A DNA stretch of 64,000 nucleotides from Aricia agestis (GCF_905147365.1 NC_056408.1:2418001-2482000); one strand, 5' to 3'. Shown: positions 24,640 through 36,959, counted from the stretch's first letter. Notes: generated from the letters alone by a model not told the origin. Program-made: numbers and translations.

Positions 24640-25600
24640 TATTCCATGTTATATAATATTATTTAATTACATCACCATCAAAATCAATAGGAGTAAGCTC
24701 CATGAAAACTCGTGTTCTTTTTATGAAAACTATCGCAAAAAAACAGATACTTATTCAAAAATAGAATGAATACATTCGTAATTTAAATTTCACAACGAGG
24801 ACTCTACATTGTTTAAAGTAGGTATACTTCGTATCGGGTTTAACGATGTATGATGAAGTTCGCACAAAAGTTCAAACTGTATAGTTGATATACAGTATAG
24901 GTACGTATAGAGACTCGCATTGTGCGTGCAACTTCAGTGTTGTGTGAGCTAAACTATTGTGAAGTTTGCACGTTTCATTGTTCATCGTACATAATGGACT
25001 TATTATTTAGAAAATTTTTAGGATATATCTCTAATATTTATATTTATTACCAATGATATTAAGTATATGAAAAACGCAATTTATTACATAATAATATTCA
25101 TTAACACTTTCGAGGACAGAACGACATTATAAGTCATAGTTCGAAATTTTGATACGGCACAACGTACGATGACGTCCAAAATATAACATTTGGATTTTAC
25201 GGCAGAACGTTCATTTCCGATTAACGTTCAAGTTAAAATCCCATTGAATGTATCTTATGTCACAACATGTAAAATTCCCGAAGCTCTACTATCACGTACA
25301 GTAAGTTTTAAAGTATTTCAAAAGTGCCGATGACTGTTAGCGGTGACGTAACTCGCACACGCACATTGCACAACGTGTTTATACGTCCCGCGCGCCTCCC
25401 GCGCTCCTACATTCGGTGCGGCTGCGTCACTGCGGAGGTGCGCTCGCGTCAGGGTAACATTTCGTGGGGTATTGTAATATTTTCCGCGACAAAACATCTT
25501 GATTCTTGAGTATTAAGTTTATTTTATTTATATGTTATTCTTTCACTAGACAAAATATTATTTAACTATAAATTAATAATTTTATACTGAGAAAATGGAT
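24640..25600. other. No gene recognised; CpG-rich patch at 25330-25460
   Basis: Mostly AT-rich. The short CG-rich patch includes CGCGCGCCTCCCGCGC and could be a promoter, but no splice structure follows. Confidence 0.35.
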
Positions 25601-25617
25601 TATTTTATGTATTTTAG

Positions 25618-25779
25618 ATGAATAGGCGCAAAATGAGACTGAGCATTTTCAATGATTCCGACAATAATGATGATGGAAAATTTGGTTCGGATAAATCCGT
25701 TGAGTGTGATCATTCGCTCACTGTGAACTCACCATCACCTCAGGCTCCTGCCTCATCACGTTTTCAAGGGCAGGGTTAG
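25618..25779 (+). CDS. Small acidic ORF after a splice-acceptor-like site
   Basis: 53 codons, starting MNRRKMRLSIFNDSDNN directly after TATGTATTTTAG. Charged and Ser/Asn-rich. It may be an exon or the N-terminus of a decayed transposase; unrecognised. Confidence 0.3.
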   Translation: MNRRKMRLSIFNDSDNNDDGKFGSDKSVECDHSLTVNSPSPQAPASSRFQGQG

Positions 25780-25891
25780 GAGGCGGGTTGCATGTTGGAC
25801 GTTATGACACGTTGTGTCCATACACGTCTAGTTAATTCTACTTTTAGTGACGTAACGTATTGATACGATGACGTGATAAAACGGTTGTGTC

Positions 25892-26224
25892 ATGTTGTGT
25901 ATAAAACAATATTATGTTAATGTATTAAAGTGGCTCCCGATTCGGATCCGGCGAAATTCCCATATCCTGTCTCTCCTTTACAAAATCCTTTACAATCCTA
26001 TATCTCCCTCTTACCTTATAGATCGCTTCAATTTTGCTCGATCTCTTGACATCCCGTGCAGGTCCAACGTGAGACCGAATCTTTCCCTCCCCTCCGCTCG
26101 CTCCAATTTCTTCTCCTATGCAGTTAGATTATGGAATTCCCTTCCCCACACCATTCGTGACAGCCCTTCCTTCGCTGTCTTTAAAAAGCGACTAAAAGAG
26201 CACTACCTCAGCAATAAATCCTAA
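25892..26224 (+). pseudogene. LINE reverse-transcriptase protein C-terminal fragment
   Basis: The open frame encodes the typical C-terminal end of Jockey/CR1-type ORF2 proteins: LKWLPIRIRRNSHILSLLYK, PISPSYLIDRF, RLWNSLPHTIRDSPSFAVF, FKKRLKEHYL. The RT core is absent, a 5'-truncated copy. The natural stop is at 26222-26224. Confidence 0.82.
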
Positions 26225-26251
26225 AACTCTTATCCTACTATCCTACTTCCT

Positions 26252-27560
26252 ACTAATATTATAAAGGCGAAAGTTTGTTTGGATGTATGGATGTGTGGAT
26301 GTATGGATGTTTGTTACTCTTTCATGCAAAAACTACTGAACGGATTCTAATGAAACTTTACAATAATATAGCTTATACATCAGAATAACACATAGGCTAC
26401 AATTTTAACCGACTTTCAAAATGGAGGAGGTGTTATGTTTTTTTATCTTCAACGATTACTCCGCCGTTTGTGAACCGATTTTCAAAATTTTTCTTTTGGT
26501 GTATAGGTTATCATTCCAATTTGGTACCATATTCATAATCTTACTAATATTATAAAGGCGAAAGTTTGTTTGGATGTATGGATGTGTGGATGTATGGATG
26601 TTTGTTACTCTTTCATGCAAAACCTACTGAACGGATTCTAATGAAACTTTACAATAATATAGCTTATACATCAGAATTCATACGTGGGAGAGCCATGCTT
26701 CGGCACGAATGGGCCGGCTCTGCCGGAGAAATACCACGTTCTCACAGAAAACCGGCGTGAAACAGCGCTTGCGCTATGTTTCGCCGAGTGAGTGAGTTTA
26801 CCGGAGGCCCAATTCCCTACCCTATTCCCTTCCCTACCCTCCCCTATTCCCTTCCCTTCCCATCCCTACCCTCCCCTATTACCCTATTCCCCCTTTAAAA
26901 GGCCGGCAACGCACCTGCAGCTCTTCTGAAGCTGCGAGTGTCCATGGGCGACGGAAGTTGCTTTCCATCAGGTGACCCGTTTGCTCGTTTGCCCCCTTAT
27001 TGTATAAAAAAAAAAACACACAGGCTACAATTTTAATCTACTTTCAAAATGGAGGAGGTGTTACGTTCGTTTTTTTATCCTCAACGATTACTCCGCCGTT
27101 TGTGAACCGATTTTCAAAATTTTTCTTTTGGTGTATAGGTTATCATTCCAATTTGGCACCATACTCATAAAAATGGTGACCTGATGAAGAGATCCATAAG
27201 TAATCGAGGGAACACCTCAAAATTTATATGGAAAAATGTGGTGACTTCGGTTTCGTGAGCAGTATTCTAAGCATATGCTACCAGCAAGTAACATTTTGCA
27301 CCAAGGTATACCATGTTTCGGAAGGTGCTGATAGAACTCCTGACTCTTTATGGATATAAGTTTGGGAGTTTCGACGTTGTTTTAAGAGAGGAAAGCATAT
27401 GCTACTATGCAAATTACCTTCATCTTAATCATCATCACTACCATAAACCGTTATAGAACCATGTGTCGTCACTCGTCCCGTTTTGACCCTATTATTGGTA
27501 ATTTTCATAGTCTTTCATGATAAATCACTTAAACCGCGGGTAACACCGCGGGGCACAGCT
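26252..27560 (+). repeat. Dispersed repeat in tandem (two units), second unit split by a SINE
   Basis: The unit begins ATTATAAAGGCGAAAGTTTG with GGATGTATGGATG repeats; the first is 26252-26540 and the second runs from about 26541. The second is interrupted at 26682 by the SINE-like repeat and continues to about 27560. An inverted, longer copy occupies 28080-28715. Confidence 0.75.
26683..27016 (+). mobile_element. SINE-like 330-bp repeat, copy D
   Basis: Full-length plus-strand copy with A tail (27006-27016). The first tandem unit at about 26385 shows the uninterrupted target. Confidence 0.85.
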
Positions 27561-27679
27561 AGTTAAATATACATATAGTAAGTATTTGTATTTCTTTATT
27601 ATAAGTATGTATTTGTAAGTACATTTTTTTATATTATATAATATACTTAATATATTTATTATTTTGTATATTATAATAA

Positions 27680-28020
27680 ACTAGATGTCCCGCGCAACTT
27701 CGCCCGCGTAAATAAGGAATTTCACAGAAACCGTACATTTTCGAATAAAAATAGCTATAAATATTCCTTTCACGTGGTCTACTCTATATAAGTGCCAAAT
27801 ATTGCTCCAGTAGTTCGTGAGATAAACCCTTTCTAATATTTTCCCCGTTTTTACCACATTTTAGTGAGTTTCTTCGGTCGTATTAGTCCCTATAGCCTTA
27901 CTCGATAAATGAGATATCTAATACTGAAATAAGTTTTTAAATCGGACCTGTAGTTCCTGAGATTAGCGCATTCAAGCAAACATACTCATCAGGTTTATAA
28001 TATTAAGTATAGATTTTTTT
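27680..28020 (+). repeat. Lepidopteran dispersed repeat
   Basis: Starts CTAGATGTCCCGCGCAACTT and ends AATATTAAGTATAGATTT; same broad family as 2935 and 11953. Confidence 0.5.
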
Positions 28021-28079
28021 AAATTATCGCTTGACAAACTCGAGCCTCGATCTAAAAGACTATGAAAAGGCTCATTTTT

Positions 28080-28715
28080 ATATGTTTCCATACAAATTTA
28101 GAGGGACGATGCATGGTATAATATTATGATAGTGATGATGATGATGATGATGAATGTAATTTGCATAGTAGCATATGCTTTCCGTTCTTAAAACATCGCC
28201 GAAACTCCCAAACTTGTATATATAAAGAACCAGGAGTTCTCTCAGCACCTTCCGAGCCACGGTATACCAGGTATACCTCGGTGCAAAATCTTACTTGTTT
28301 GTAGCATATGCTTAGAATACTTCCCACGAAACCAAAGTCACCACATGTTTCCCCGTAAATTTTGAGGTGTTCCCTCGATTTCTTATGGATCCTTCATCAG
28401 ATCACCACTTTTGTGAATATAATACCAAATTGGGATGATACCCTACATACCAAAAGAAAAATTTTGAAAATCGGTTAACAAACGGCGGAGTAATCGTTGA
28501 ACATAAGAAAACGAACATAACACCTCCCCCACTTTGAAAGTCGGTTAAAATTGTAGCCTATATGTTATTCTGATGTATAAGCTATATTATTGTAAAGTTT
28601 CATTAAAATCCGTTCAGTAGTTTTTGCGTGAAGGAGTAACAAACATCCATACATCCATACATCCACACATCCCTACATCCAAACAAACTTTTGCCTTTAT
28701 AATATTAGTAGGAAG
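28080..28715 (-). repeat. Inverted copy of the 26.25-27.5 kb repeat
   Basis: Matches in reverse, including AAAGCATATGCTAC, CGGCGGAGTAATCGTTGA and the terminal CCTTTATAATATTAGTAGG. Together they form a large inverted pair. Confidence 0.75.
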
Positions 28716-28844
28716 TAGGATATAAATATAATATATAATACATAAACTTAGTAATAACAAGTCACAAAATCGGTCGAATTAAAAAGTCGCCTATATCCTT
28801 TCTCGTGGCTTACTGTGTCTTTTATCAAAATCGGTGCAGTATTT

Positions 28845-29122
28845 GACGACCTCTGTGGCTCAGTGGTGAGCGCGTTGGTAGCTCAAGCCGGGGGTCGCGG
28901 GTTCGAGTCCCGCCGACGGAACAAAAAGTTTTCAAAGTTCCTGGGTCATGGATGTGTATTAAATATGTGTATCATATAAAAAAAATCTTAAATATATGTA
29001 TAGTATAAAAGTATTAAATATATTTCCGTTGTCTGGTACCTGTAACACAAGTCCTTCAGGTACTTACCACAGGGCCAGACTGACGTGGTGTGAAGCGTCC
29101 ATAGATATTATTATTATTATTA
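28845..29122 (+). mobile_element. tRNA-derived SINE, copy 2
   Basis: A box TGGCTCAGTGGTGAGCGCG, B box GGTTCGAGTCCC, body as in copy 1, (ATT)n tail. Better conserved than copy 1. Confidence 0.9.
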
Positions 29123-29757
29123 GATATTATTTGCGAAGCACCAACACCAACCGAAGGCCGACTATGCTTAAAAATCTTCACAAAATTAGCAACAAAACTC
29201 CATCACGGACTTGTACAAACTCTTGGAAAAGTCTCAAGGAAAATAATTGTTTATCTGTATAGTGATACGGAGGGTCTTCACACGTAGCACGGAGAACCCT
29301 CGACACCGCCATTGTTGTCTTTTGTCACGTTATATAACACGTAGCGATCAGCTGCTTACTTATACCGTGCTTATACCAGTTATTAATTCTACGCTGAAAG
29401 CCACGGCTAGGGTAACCAAATGTTAGGATAATGTTGGACGGGGTTTACCTTTGCGTATCCGGCTTTTTGGGCCTTTAACGAACCACGACCGTGCTTAAAG
29501 AGTAGATAGCTATTATGCAAGTGTATCTATATTATTTATTAAGTAAGCATAATATTATCTATTTTCATTAAAAAAAATAAGTATTGCAGATTTACCACGT
29601 AACATTTGTCTGCTTAACCCAAAAGATGTCGGTGGCTGTCCTTGCATACAGACGATTTGTGGAGGCAATATGTGGGAACTGGGAAAAACTGTTGAAAGTG
29701 CTACTTTTGCCCTGCCAAAAAAAACCTAAAATACCTTCACATGCGGAGTGTCCTAGC

Positions 29758-30075
29758 CACAGAAATAAATCAAGATAGAACGGCTAAGCGGGTGGAATAC
29801 GCGTGTTTCAATCTTGCACAAGTGAGCAAGATTTGTTGAACGTTCATTTAGTCAGCGCGCACGTCTCGACTTGATTACACCGGAGCGGTTGTGCAAAAAT
29901 GCCTCATTGTGCAGTGTCTAATTGTAAAAATAAAAGTAGGAAAGTGAATCGGTCAAAAGGATATATTTCTTTCCATGGGTAAGTTATTTGCTAACTAAAT
30001 GCAAAGCAAAAATTGACACGATCGATTCCTTAGCAACGCACGCGCGTCGCCGTTCTATCTTGATTTATTTCTGTG
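29758..30075 (+). mobile_element. P-element-like miniature with intact first THAP exon
   Basis: Perfect 8-bp target duplication GTCCTAGC (29750-29757, 30076-30083). 27-bp terminal inverted repeats begin CACAGAAATAAATCAAG. 8-bp duplications, CA-starting ends and a THAP exon together fit the P superfamily. Only 318 bp, so the rest of the transposase is deleted. Confidence 0.78.
29899..29978 (+). pseudogene. First exon of a THAP-domain (P-type) transposase
   Basis: Starts at ATG 29899: MPHCAVSNCKNKSRKVNRSK then GYISFH, the N-terminal half of a C2CH THAP zinc finger (first two Cys present and the hallmark ISFH). It ends at a consensus donor GTAAGT in phase 2. The second half of the finger and the catalytic domain are missing because the element is internally deleted. 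A THAP host gene exon is less likely given the flanking inverted repeats. Confidence 0.75.
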
Positions 30076-30089
30076 GTCCTAGCTTTTCG

Positions 30090-31460
30090 TTCTCGTGTGG
30101 CCACCCAGCGGCGGTTAATGTACAGCGCGGGTAATGTAGAGGGGCATTTCTTTAATTAATGGAGTAGAAGGCTTTGATGAGCTTGTTTTCAAATTATATA
30201 CATGTATGATGTAACATGCCGAATGTGAATACCACGGTATTATATAACCCGAGTATGTTATAAAAAGATTAATTACGTTACGCTGGCTAATAAAATTATT
30301 TGCAGAGTCTGCTAGCTTCGTCCATCGTGTGATTTTTTCCGTTATTATCTTTTATATTTTTATTTTCCGTATTAATACGAGTATTAATTGTAGTGGTTGC
30401 AAGAAGACAACCGAAACACACAAACGTGAAAAACGTTGGTTGCTGGCCCTTTTTGTTAATCGTTATATTTCTATTATTTTGATACGCAAAAGACTACAAC
30501 ATGCTCCAAACTCGTGCTTATTTTTAATTCTCTCTCATATCTACGGCATAGTATTCGGGTCTAAACTAAGGTAAATTACGTAAATATAGCCAATTTTAGA
30601 ATGAGATAATGCACATAAGATCACGAAGTAAGTAGGTACTATTTCCAACTTTTTAATGAACCAAAATCGGGTGCAATACAATATCTGTATGTAACAAACA
30701 CCCGGACAACATCTATTTTAGTATTTAATATAAGATATCAACTATTTAATAGTTCACAACCTCAACAAATGGCTTTTAAAGAGGAGTGGATATATTTTAC
30801 AAAGTAACGAGGATAAAAGGTTCAGGAAGAGCGAACAGGCGGGAGCCAGCTGAACGAATACACTTAATGTTTTTTAACCTCATAAACTTTAATAACGATC
30901 GGCTTTATGATCAAGCCATTATGGTATATTTTTGATTATGTTTATTGTTTAATACTAGCAAACCTTTCGTACAGCACCGAAACCCGTGCAATGTAAAGAA
31001 ACAATATTATGTGTGTTCATATAAATTTTTTTTCAAAAAGAAAATTAAGAACAGATCGCTTGCTTAGGAGCTTTAACAAAATCATGGAATAAATTAAGAA
31101 TATTTTCATTATCTACTAAAATGCTCCATAATAATAGCTATAAAATCAAACCCAACTTTCAAATAACAAAGATATTATTGTATTCTACAATTGAGTAAGT
31201 CCCGGCTACACACTTGACGATTAAACTGCACAGTTCGGTCAAAGTAGAGTATAAATGGTTGTGTAAATGTAAGGCCATTGAGGCGATCTAGCGGTAACAG
31301 TTAATTGCTATTCGTAGAGTACATAAGATGGAGTATATAAGTACTGGACAACTTTTTAAGTCGTACGGTGTAGGTAACTCCTGGATTTCATTTCATTGCA
31401 TATTTTATGCACTGTTTAAAACGTGATATAGGTTACTTACACAATACAGTTCTTTCTTTT
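30090..31460. other. No gene recognised
   Basis: AT-rich; the 81-codon frame at 30329-30574 has no recognisable motif. Confidence 0.45.
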
Positions 31461-31463
31461 GTG

Positions 31464-31777
31464 TTTAAACCATAAAGTTAATATACCTATATAGCGGAAT
31501 AGAGAAACAAAGGCCTGAGAAAGAGAGATGTCACTATCAGTAACACTGCGTGGTAAAAAGAGACATGTGATACATGACATCAGCACTCTTTTTTTGACGT
31601 CCAGTCGGCACGTGCCGCACGTTGACAATTTAATCTCATAGAATTCATGTTCAATCATGCTTGTGTAAGTGTATACATACACATATTTTTCACACAGATG
31701 AAAACCAATTTTGGTTACGTTTGACTTCTCGAGATTGTTGTTCTATTCCGCTAGGCATATTAACTTTATGGTTTAAA
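31464..31777. mobile_element. MITE with TTTAAACCATAAAGTTAATA ends
   Basis: Imperfect inverted ends (about 40 bp). A second copy at 53465-56064 is split by another insertion. Confidence 0.65.
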
Positions 31778-31779
31778 CA

Positions 31780-33100
31780 TAATTTTACAATTATGTTAAG
31801 TACTTGTCGTCTTGTATGTTTGTCTTGTCCAGACAAAGAAATTTCTACTCTTTGTTTACCCTGACCGAACTGCGCAGTTTTATCGCTGTCGTCTGTGCCG
31901 GGCATAAGACAATTCTGTTGGAATTGCGAAGCAGATCACGTAGCGAATCTGCTGATCTCCACAAGTATCGGTGGAGAACGTTCGAGAACATTCAAGAGAT
32001 ATTTTCCACGTCAAATGCCTCTCAGTGCTGATTATAAAGTGGTGGTAATTTGTAATTGGCAACTAATTGATGATTCTTTCTTCTAATAAATAGTTTTTAA
32101 TATGCAATAAGCCGATTTGATTTACGTAGACAGAATCAGTGTAGTTTTTTCTATAAAATTACCACAGAATTAAAAATTTTAGTTTGTAATACTTAATTAT
32201 TATTTAAACTTATTTTTTCAAGTGAATTTAAGATGGTTACTACTTAGTGTTGAAGAAGAGCTGGAATTTAAATATAAATAATTATAGTTAAAATAAAAAA
32301 CTTTACCTTGTTGCAGACCAAATCAATTTCCTCCGATTGTTGATAGTTTATAGTCTGCATTATTGCATGTATGTCTCGATAGAAGAGATAGAAGTTTGTT
32401 TGACCTAATTGGCACAAGTTAAACATAATATTTACTAGAAAGTACAAAAGCTCAAAAGCCGCTTATTTTCCATTAAAATTATACACATCAAAATGAAATA
32501 TTAATAAAATAAAAAGAACATACTGAATATAACATAATAGCTTGTAAAAGCAGCTCGGCAGAAGCGACGACATACTAATTAAAGGATTTTTCAGCGCTTT
32601 CATGTAGAGGGCTCAGACTTAAAGCCTCCACGTCAAACGAATTACTCAACGTACATTTCGACCTTATGCCTAATGGAATAAAGTTCAAAAGGAATACAAC
32701 GAATGTCCTCACTGTACCTCTTAATTCCACACGCATTACCTTTGCGCGTGACTGTACATAGTGTACAATGTATGTACAAATGCTGGTAACTACACCTATA
32801 GTCCTATAATATAGGGCTTACGTATAGTCCACCTACCAGCCCTACACCTACACTTACAACTTACAAGTGATAAGGTTTAACGAACAATTGCAATACACAG
32901 TTTAATTTAAAAAAAATACTACGTAGTTAAATACGCATAATATAATATTATCTCCACGCTGTTTAACACACTTAAACAAAAGTAAGTTTAATTGATATGA
33001 GGTTACTGGACTGGACTTGGACGGAAGTGATAAAATTGGAGTACCATAATTATCTAATAAAAGAGTTGTAAGGTTTTGTTTGCATGGAATACGCCAAAAT
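31780..33100. other. No confident gene; weak exon-like segment at 32307-32354
   Basis: On the minus strand a 48-bp open segment (CAACAATCGGAGGAAATTGA) sits between AG and GTAAAG. The pyrimidine tract is poor, so this is only a weak candidate. Confidence 0.25.
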
Positions 33101-33106
33101 AACTAA

Positions 33107-33289
33107 GGTTCACTCGGCGTAACTGGGCGGTAGCGGTCATTGACTCCGTGTCAAAAACTTGTCATTTTCTATATAAACCGCGATTGACAATAAGGTGTCA
33201 GATGTTGTCAATCGCGGTTTTGTATAGAAAATGACAAGTTTTTGACAGGGAGTCAATGACCGCTACCGCCAAGTTACGCCGAGTGAACC
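33107..33289. mobile_element. Palindromic MITE
   Basis: About 82-bp arms beginning GGTTCACTCGGCGTAACT with a 20-bp centre. Target duplication unclear. Confidence 0.65.
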
Positions 33290-34860
33290 GCTAGGTACAT
33301 GATCACATAGTTTCTCTTACCGGCTACCGCCGAGATTTTGACATAAGCGTCATACGTTAACTGTCAAACTCTTCTTTAAATTGAAGTTTAATCATCAAGG
33401 TCTCTGAGTGCGGCTGTTAAAGCTTCTTTCAGAACTCTACCATGCTGGCGTTTTCTGTCAGGCCGCCCATACACAATGGATACGCTAGACAATTTATCTT
33501 TGTTTATCAAGTGTCTTTGCCAATGTAACAGACAAGGACAAAACTGCATTGTGAAACTTATGTTATAGTTTTGAAGTTAATAATATTAAAGGTAAACGAA
33601 TAGATGAGACTAGGCCTTTTCCATATGGCTTTTAGACTACAGATAAATATTCTTTATTCTTTTTTATTATTATTAATTACTTTCACAATCCATATTAATA
33701 TTATAATGCGAAAGTGTGTCTGTCTGTCTGCTATATTAAATACTTCAAACTGTCTCTATCTCCGCTTTTTATTTTCATTGAGTAGGCTTTGAAATTGTAA
33801 TTGGACTAATTTAATGAAATTGGCAGAAATAAAGAGCAGACTTCGATTAAGAACAAAGACACAGACTATAAATTAGACATAGGATAGGTACTTTTTATTC
33901 CGGGAAAATGTACTAATTCATCGGAATACTTTCATTTTGGCATTTGAAGTCACAGATAAGAACTGGTTTCAAATATTTTTAGGTGATCTTTATAAATGTA
34001 GAATGACCTCAGTGAGCGAAACCTTCGTTATTGGCCTAAAAAGCTACTGCAGTGGCAGCCAAGGCCCGAAACTACTAAGATAAGATTGCTATCAAGGCCA
34101 AGAGGCCGTAGCCTAGTGATAGACCGAGTCGAGTGAATGTAGGTTCAATCCCAGGATGTTTGGGATTCTATTCCGCATAAATAGCTGTGGCATTGATAAA
34201 GATATGAGAACTGAGAAAGGATATAGCCAGAAGATTTAGATAAAAGCTTTCCAAGCCACTATACCTTAAAACTGCATAAGCATAATATGTTTTATTTTGC
34301 CTATGCAGTTTTATTAGGTTATTGTCGTGGGCGGCCAATTTTTCTACAAAAAATTCCAAGTTGCCAAAAACCAAGAAGGTAACGCTATTTCTAAAACCCT
34401 CTACAATAGGGGTCACCGATTATGTTTCGCTCGGGGTCCGTTTTAGACATGAAATGACCTTCGCGGTCCATACATTTTATATAAAAAAAATATTAGACAA
34501 AGGTAATTACAAAAATTACATAGGTATTTATTTAGATATCAATGAGAAAAGTAACAATTTTTGTAGCCAAATATCTCTCTGAAGTTTGGAGTGAAATACA
34601 AGCCATAAGATATTTAATCCTGGAGATGTAGAAGTCCTAAGATGAACGAAGATCATCTTCGAACATGCTTGGTCCGCACACAATGGGTCGGTCCGCCATT
34701 TGGTGACCCCCGCTATACAATGCTCTACAATGCTCTACAATGTGCATATTTCTATGGACTTGAAGAAAAGTTCAAATGTCAGAATGTCAGCAGCGCACTG
34801 TTGAATAATATAGCACTACTCTGATAGTTATGTGGGATAAGGTGTGGACTTGTGGAGGCC

Positions 34861-34995
34861 ACAAAGGAAGATCTTCCGACCGAGCGAGGTGTTAATGCTC
34901 GGTCAGGCCGGAGCCCACGTGATACATTTCAGCAGCTGTCGTAGGTATATATTAGTATATTATATTATACCGACGCGCCCAGAAAACTTCGATAG
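34861..34995 (-). repeat. Retroelement-like repeat, inverted copy of 51755-51890
   Basis: Shares GGAAGATCTTCCGACCGAGC, the CAGCTGTCGTA-TATATA segment and AAACTTCGATAG with the other copy. Probably LTR-derived; family not identified. Confidence 0.55.
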
Positions 34996-35214
34996 CGCGA
35001 TGCAGGAATGTTAGGCAAATTGTGAGTACCGCCACAGTTACTATACTACAGAAATAAGGAATATAAGATAGTGAGCGTAGCACCAGTGTTTGTACAAACT
35101 TTAAACCCCCATTTCGATTTCGTCTCCTTGGGGTCCCGGAAACTGTAATAATATGAATAGAAATATACATTTAAAACATTATACGTGGGATGGCTCTCCC
35201 ACGTATATAATTTA

Positions 35215-35531
35215 TACGTGGGAGAGCCATGCTTCGGCACGAATGGGCCGGCTCGACCGGAAAAATACCACGTTCTCACAGAAAACCGGCGTGAAACAGC
35301 GCTTGCGCTGTGTTTCGCCGAGTGAGTGAGTTTACCGGAGGCCCAATTCCCTTCCCTATCCTCCCTTTTTCCCTTCCCTTTCCATCCCTACCCATATTAC
35401 CCTATTCCCTCTTAAAAGGCTGGCAACGCACCTGCAGCTCTTCTGATGCTGCGAGTGTCCATGGGCGACGGAAGTTGCTTTCCATCAGGTGACCCGTTTG
35501 CTCGTTTGCCCCCTTATTTCATAAAAAAAAA
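35215..35531 (+). mobile_element. SINE-like 330-bp repeat, copy E
   Basis: Plus-strand copy with A tail. An inverted duplicate of its first 20 bases lies just upstream at 35181-35206, making a hairpin. Confidence 0.83.
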
Positions 35532-36590
35532 CATTTCAAACTGTATCATATATTTTTTTATAGTCTAGCAGTAAAATATATTTTGTTTAATGCCATTTCT
35601 ATACCTGCAATGCAGAAATATAAAAAAATCACCAAATCATTCGTCAAATGACTACTGACCAAATTACCCCTTGTAAGAAAATATCGCTCACTGTGTCCAA
35701 TCCCTGTTACTAAAAAAAATACCTTCAAGGATAACTCCTACAGCTGACCTTTGTACGAGTTGGCGCAGTCAGGCTTGGGGGCTAAATATTAATTAGATGT
35801 AAATCATATTATGTAAATATCATAGTTTATATTGCTTATGAAGCAATTCATCACTTTAGACTGTTAACACTATCTACTACAACTGTTATATTATATGAAA
35901 ATGGAATATTTTTATATTACATCTCCAATCGCAAAGCGTAGTAATATTACAGTATAACATCTGAACTCAAACTTAACCCTTATTCGCATTAGTAACATAA
36001 TATTGTTATAAGTAATTCTAACATACTTATTTACAAAGGTAGACACATCATAACTTTTACGGAAAATCTGCTAACAGACGCGCGTGACTCGAGAAAACTC
36101 TAATCTCTATTTATCATGGCTTAAATTTCATGCGTGGTTAGAGAACCCCTGCGTTAATATTCATGAATATCAAGGGAACGTGGACCCCCGACGAGCTGGA
36201 GCTTATATAAACATAATGATAGCAAGAATAAGTATTAATAGTACACTCACTGCAAAGGGCTCCTATTTATGCAAACATTGCAAAAACATAATTTTTGTTT
36301 ACATAAATAATCACTGTACAAGAACGTATATTTACAATCACCATCTAGCTAACCACTAGGTGAGGACAGCACCTCGCCTGTGATAATAGTATTTTGAATG
36401 TCACGGGAGAATGAGATAATATCTCTACAAATTGGAAAATGATCGCCCCACTTCGTCGTCTCGGGGCGCCCGACGCGTAGACTCTGCGAGCCCACTTTTA
36501 AGGCAGCTTATAGCTCGCCCGCCGATATCTATGCTCTTAATATCTGATAAGAAAATCAATAAGCCTTTTAAGATGAATCTTCACGGTTTA
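35532..36590. other. No gene recognised
   Basis: AT-rich sequence without splice structure or repeat matches within the window. Confidence 0.45.
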
Positions 36591-36599
36591 TATAATAAT

Positions 36600-36890
36600 A
36601 GAAGGATCGGGGGCCGGTGCGATCGGGCGGCGCGGCACCCCGCCCTGCGGCGGCCGGAGCGGCGCGGCGGTGCGCCGTCGGGCGCGCCGTCCGGGCGATG
36701 CTGCTGCGGGATGGACACTTACCCGCGGCACCGGAGTCCCCGTTTGGGCGCCATTAGTCGCGTGGTGCGGCACTACTGTGCGGGCGCGGCGGCGGGCGGC
36801 GCGCGACTACGGCGGGCCGCGGGGCGCGTGCGTGCGCCGCAGAGCGCAGGCGCGCCCCGGGCGATTTGTTTTGCTCTTCAACTTGCAAGA
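36600..36890 (-). promoter_or_regulatory. GC/CpG-rich island, possible first exon on minus strand
   Basis: Very GC-rich in an AT-rich genome. On the minus strand an ATG at 36754 opens MAPKRGLRCR and meets a consensus donor (GTAAGT, 36722-36717). This suggests a first exon and promoter reading leftward. It could be the start of the gene whose exons appear at 21.7 and 13.7 kb. The 172-codon Arg/Ala-rich plus-strand frame here looks compositional. Confidence 0.4.
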
Positions 36891-36959
36891 ATACGTGATT
36901 ACGTCTTCATAATTTGTGTACATGCGACACACTGCGGGGCATTTCAATGAACGCAGATA

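Noticed and set aside
34108..34165. tRNA-like sequence (GTAGCCTAGTGATAG, GGTTCAATCCC)
   Set aside because: Box-like motifs only; no cloverleaf and no shared SINE body.
36432..36950. 172-codon plus-strand Arg/Ala-rich frame
   Set aside because: Open because of very high GC; no domain, no splice context, and both strands are open over the same island.
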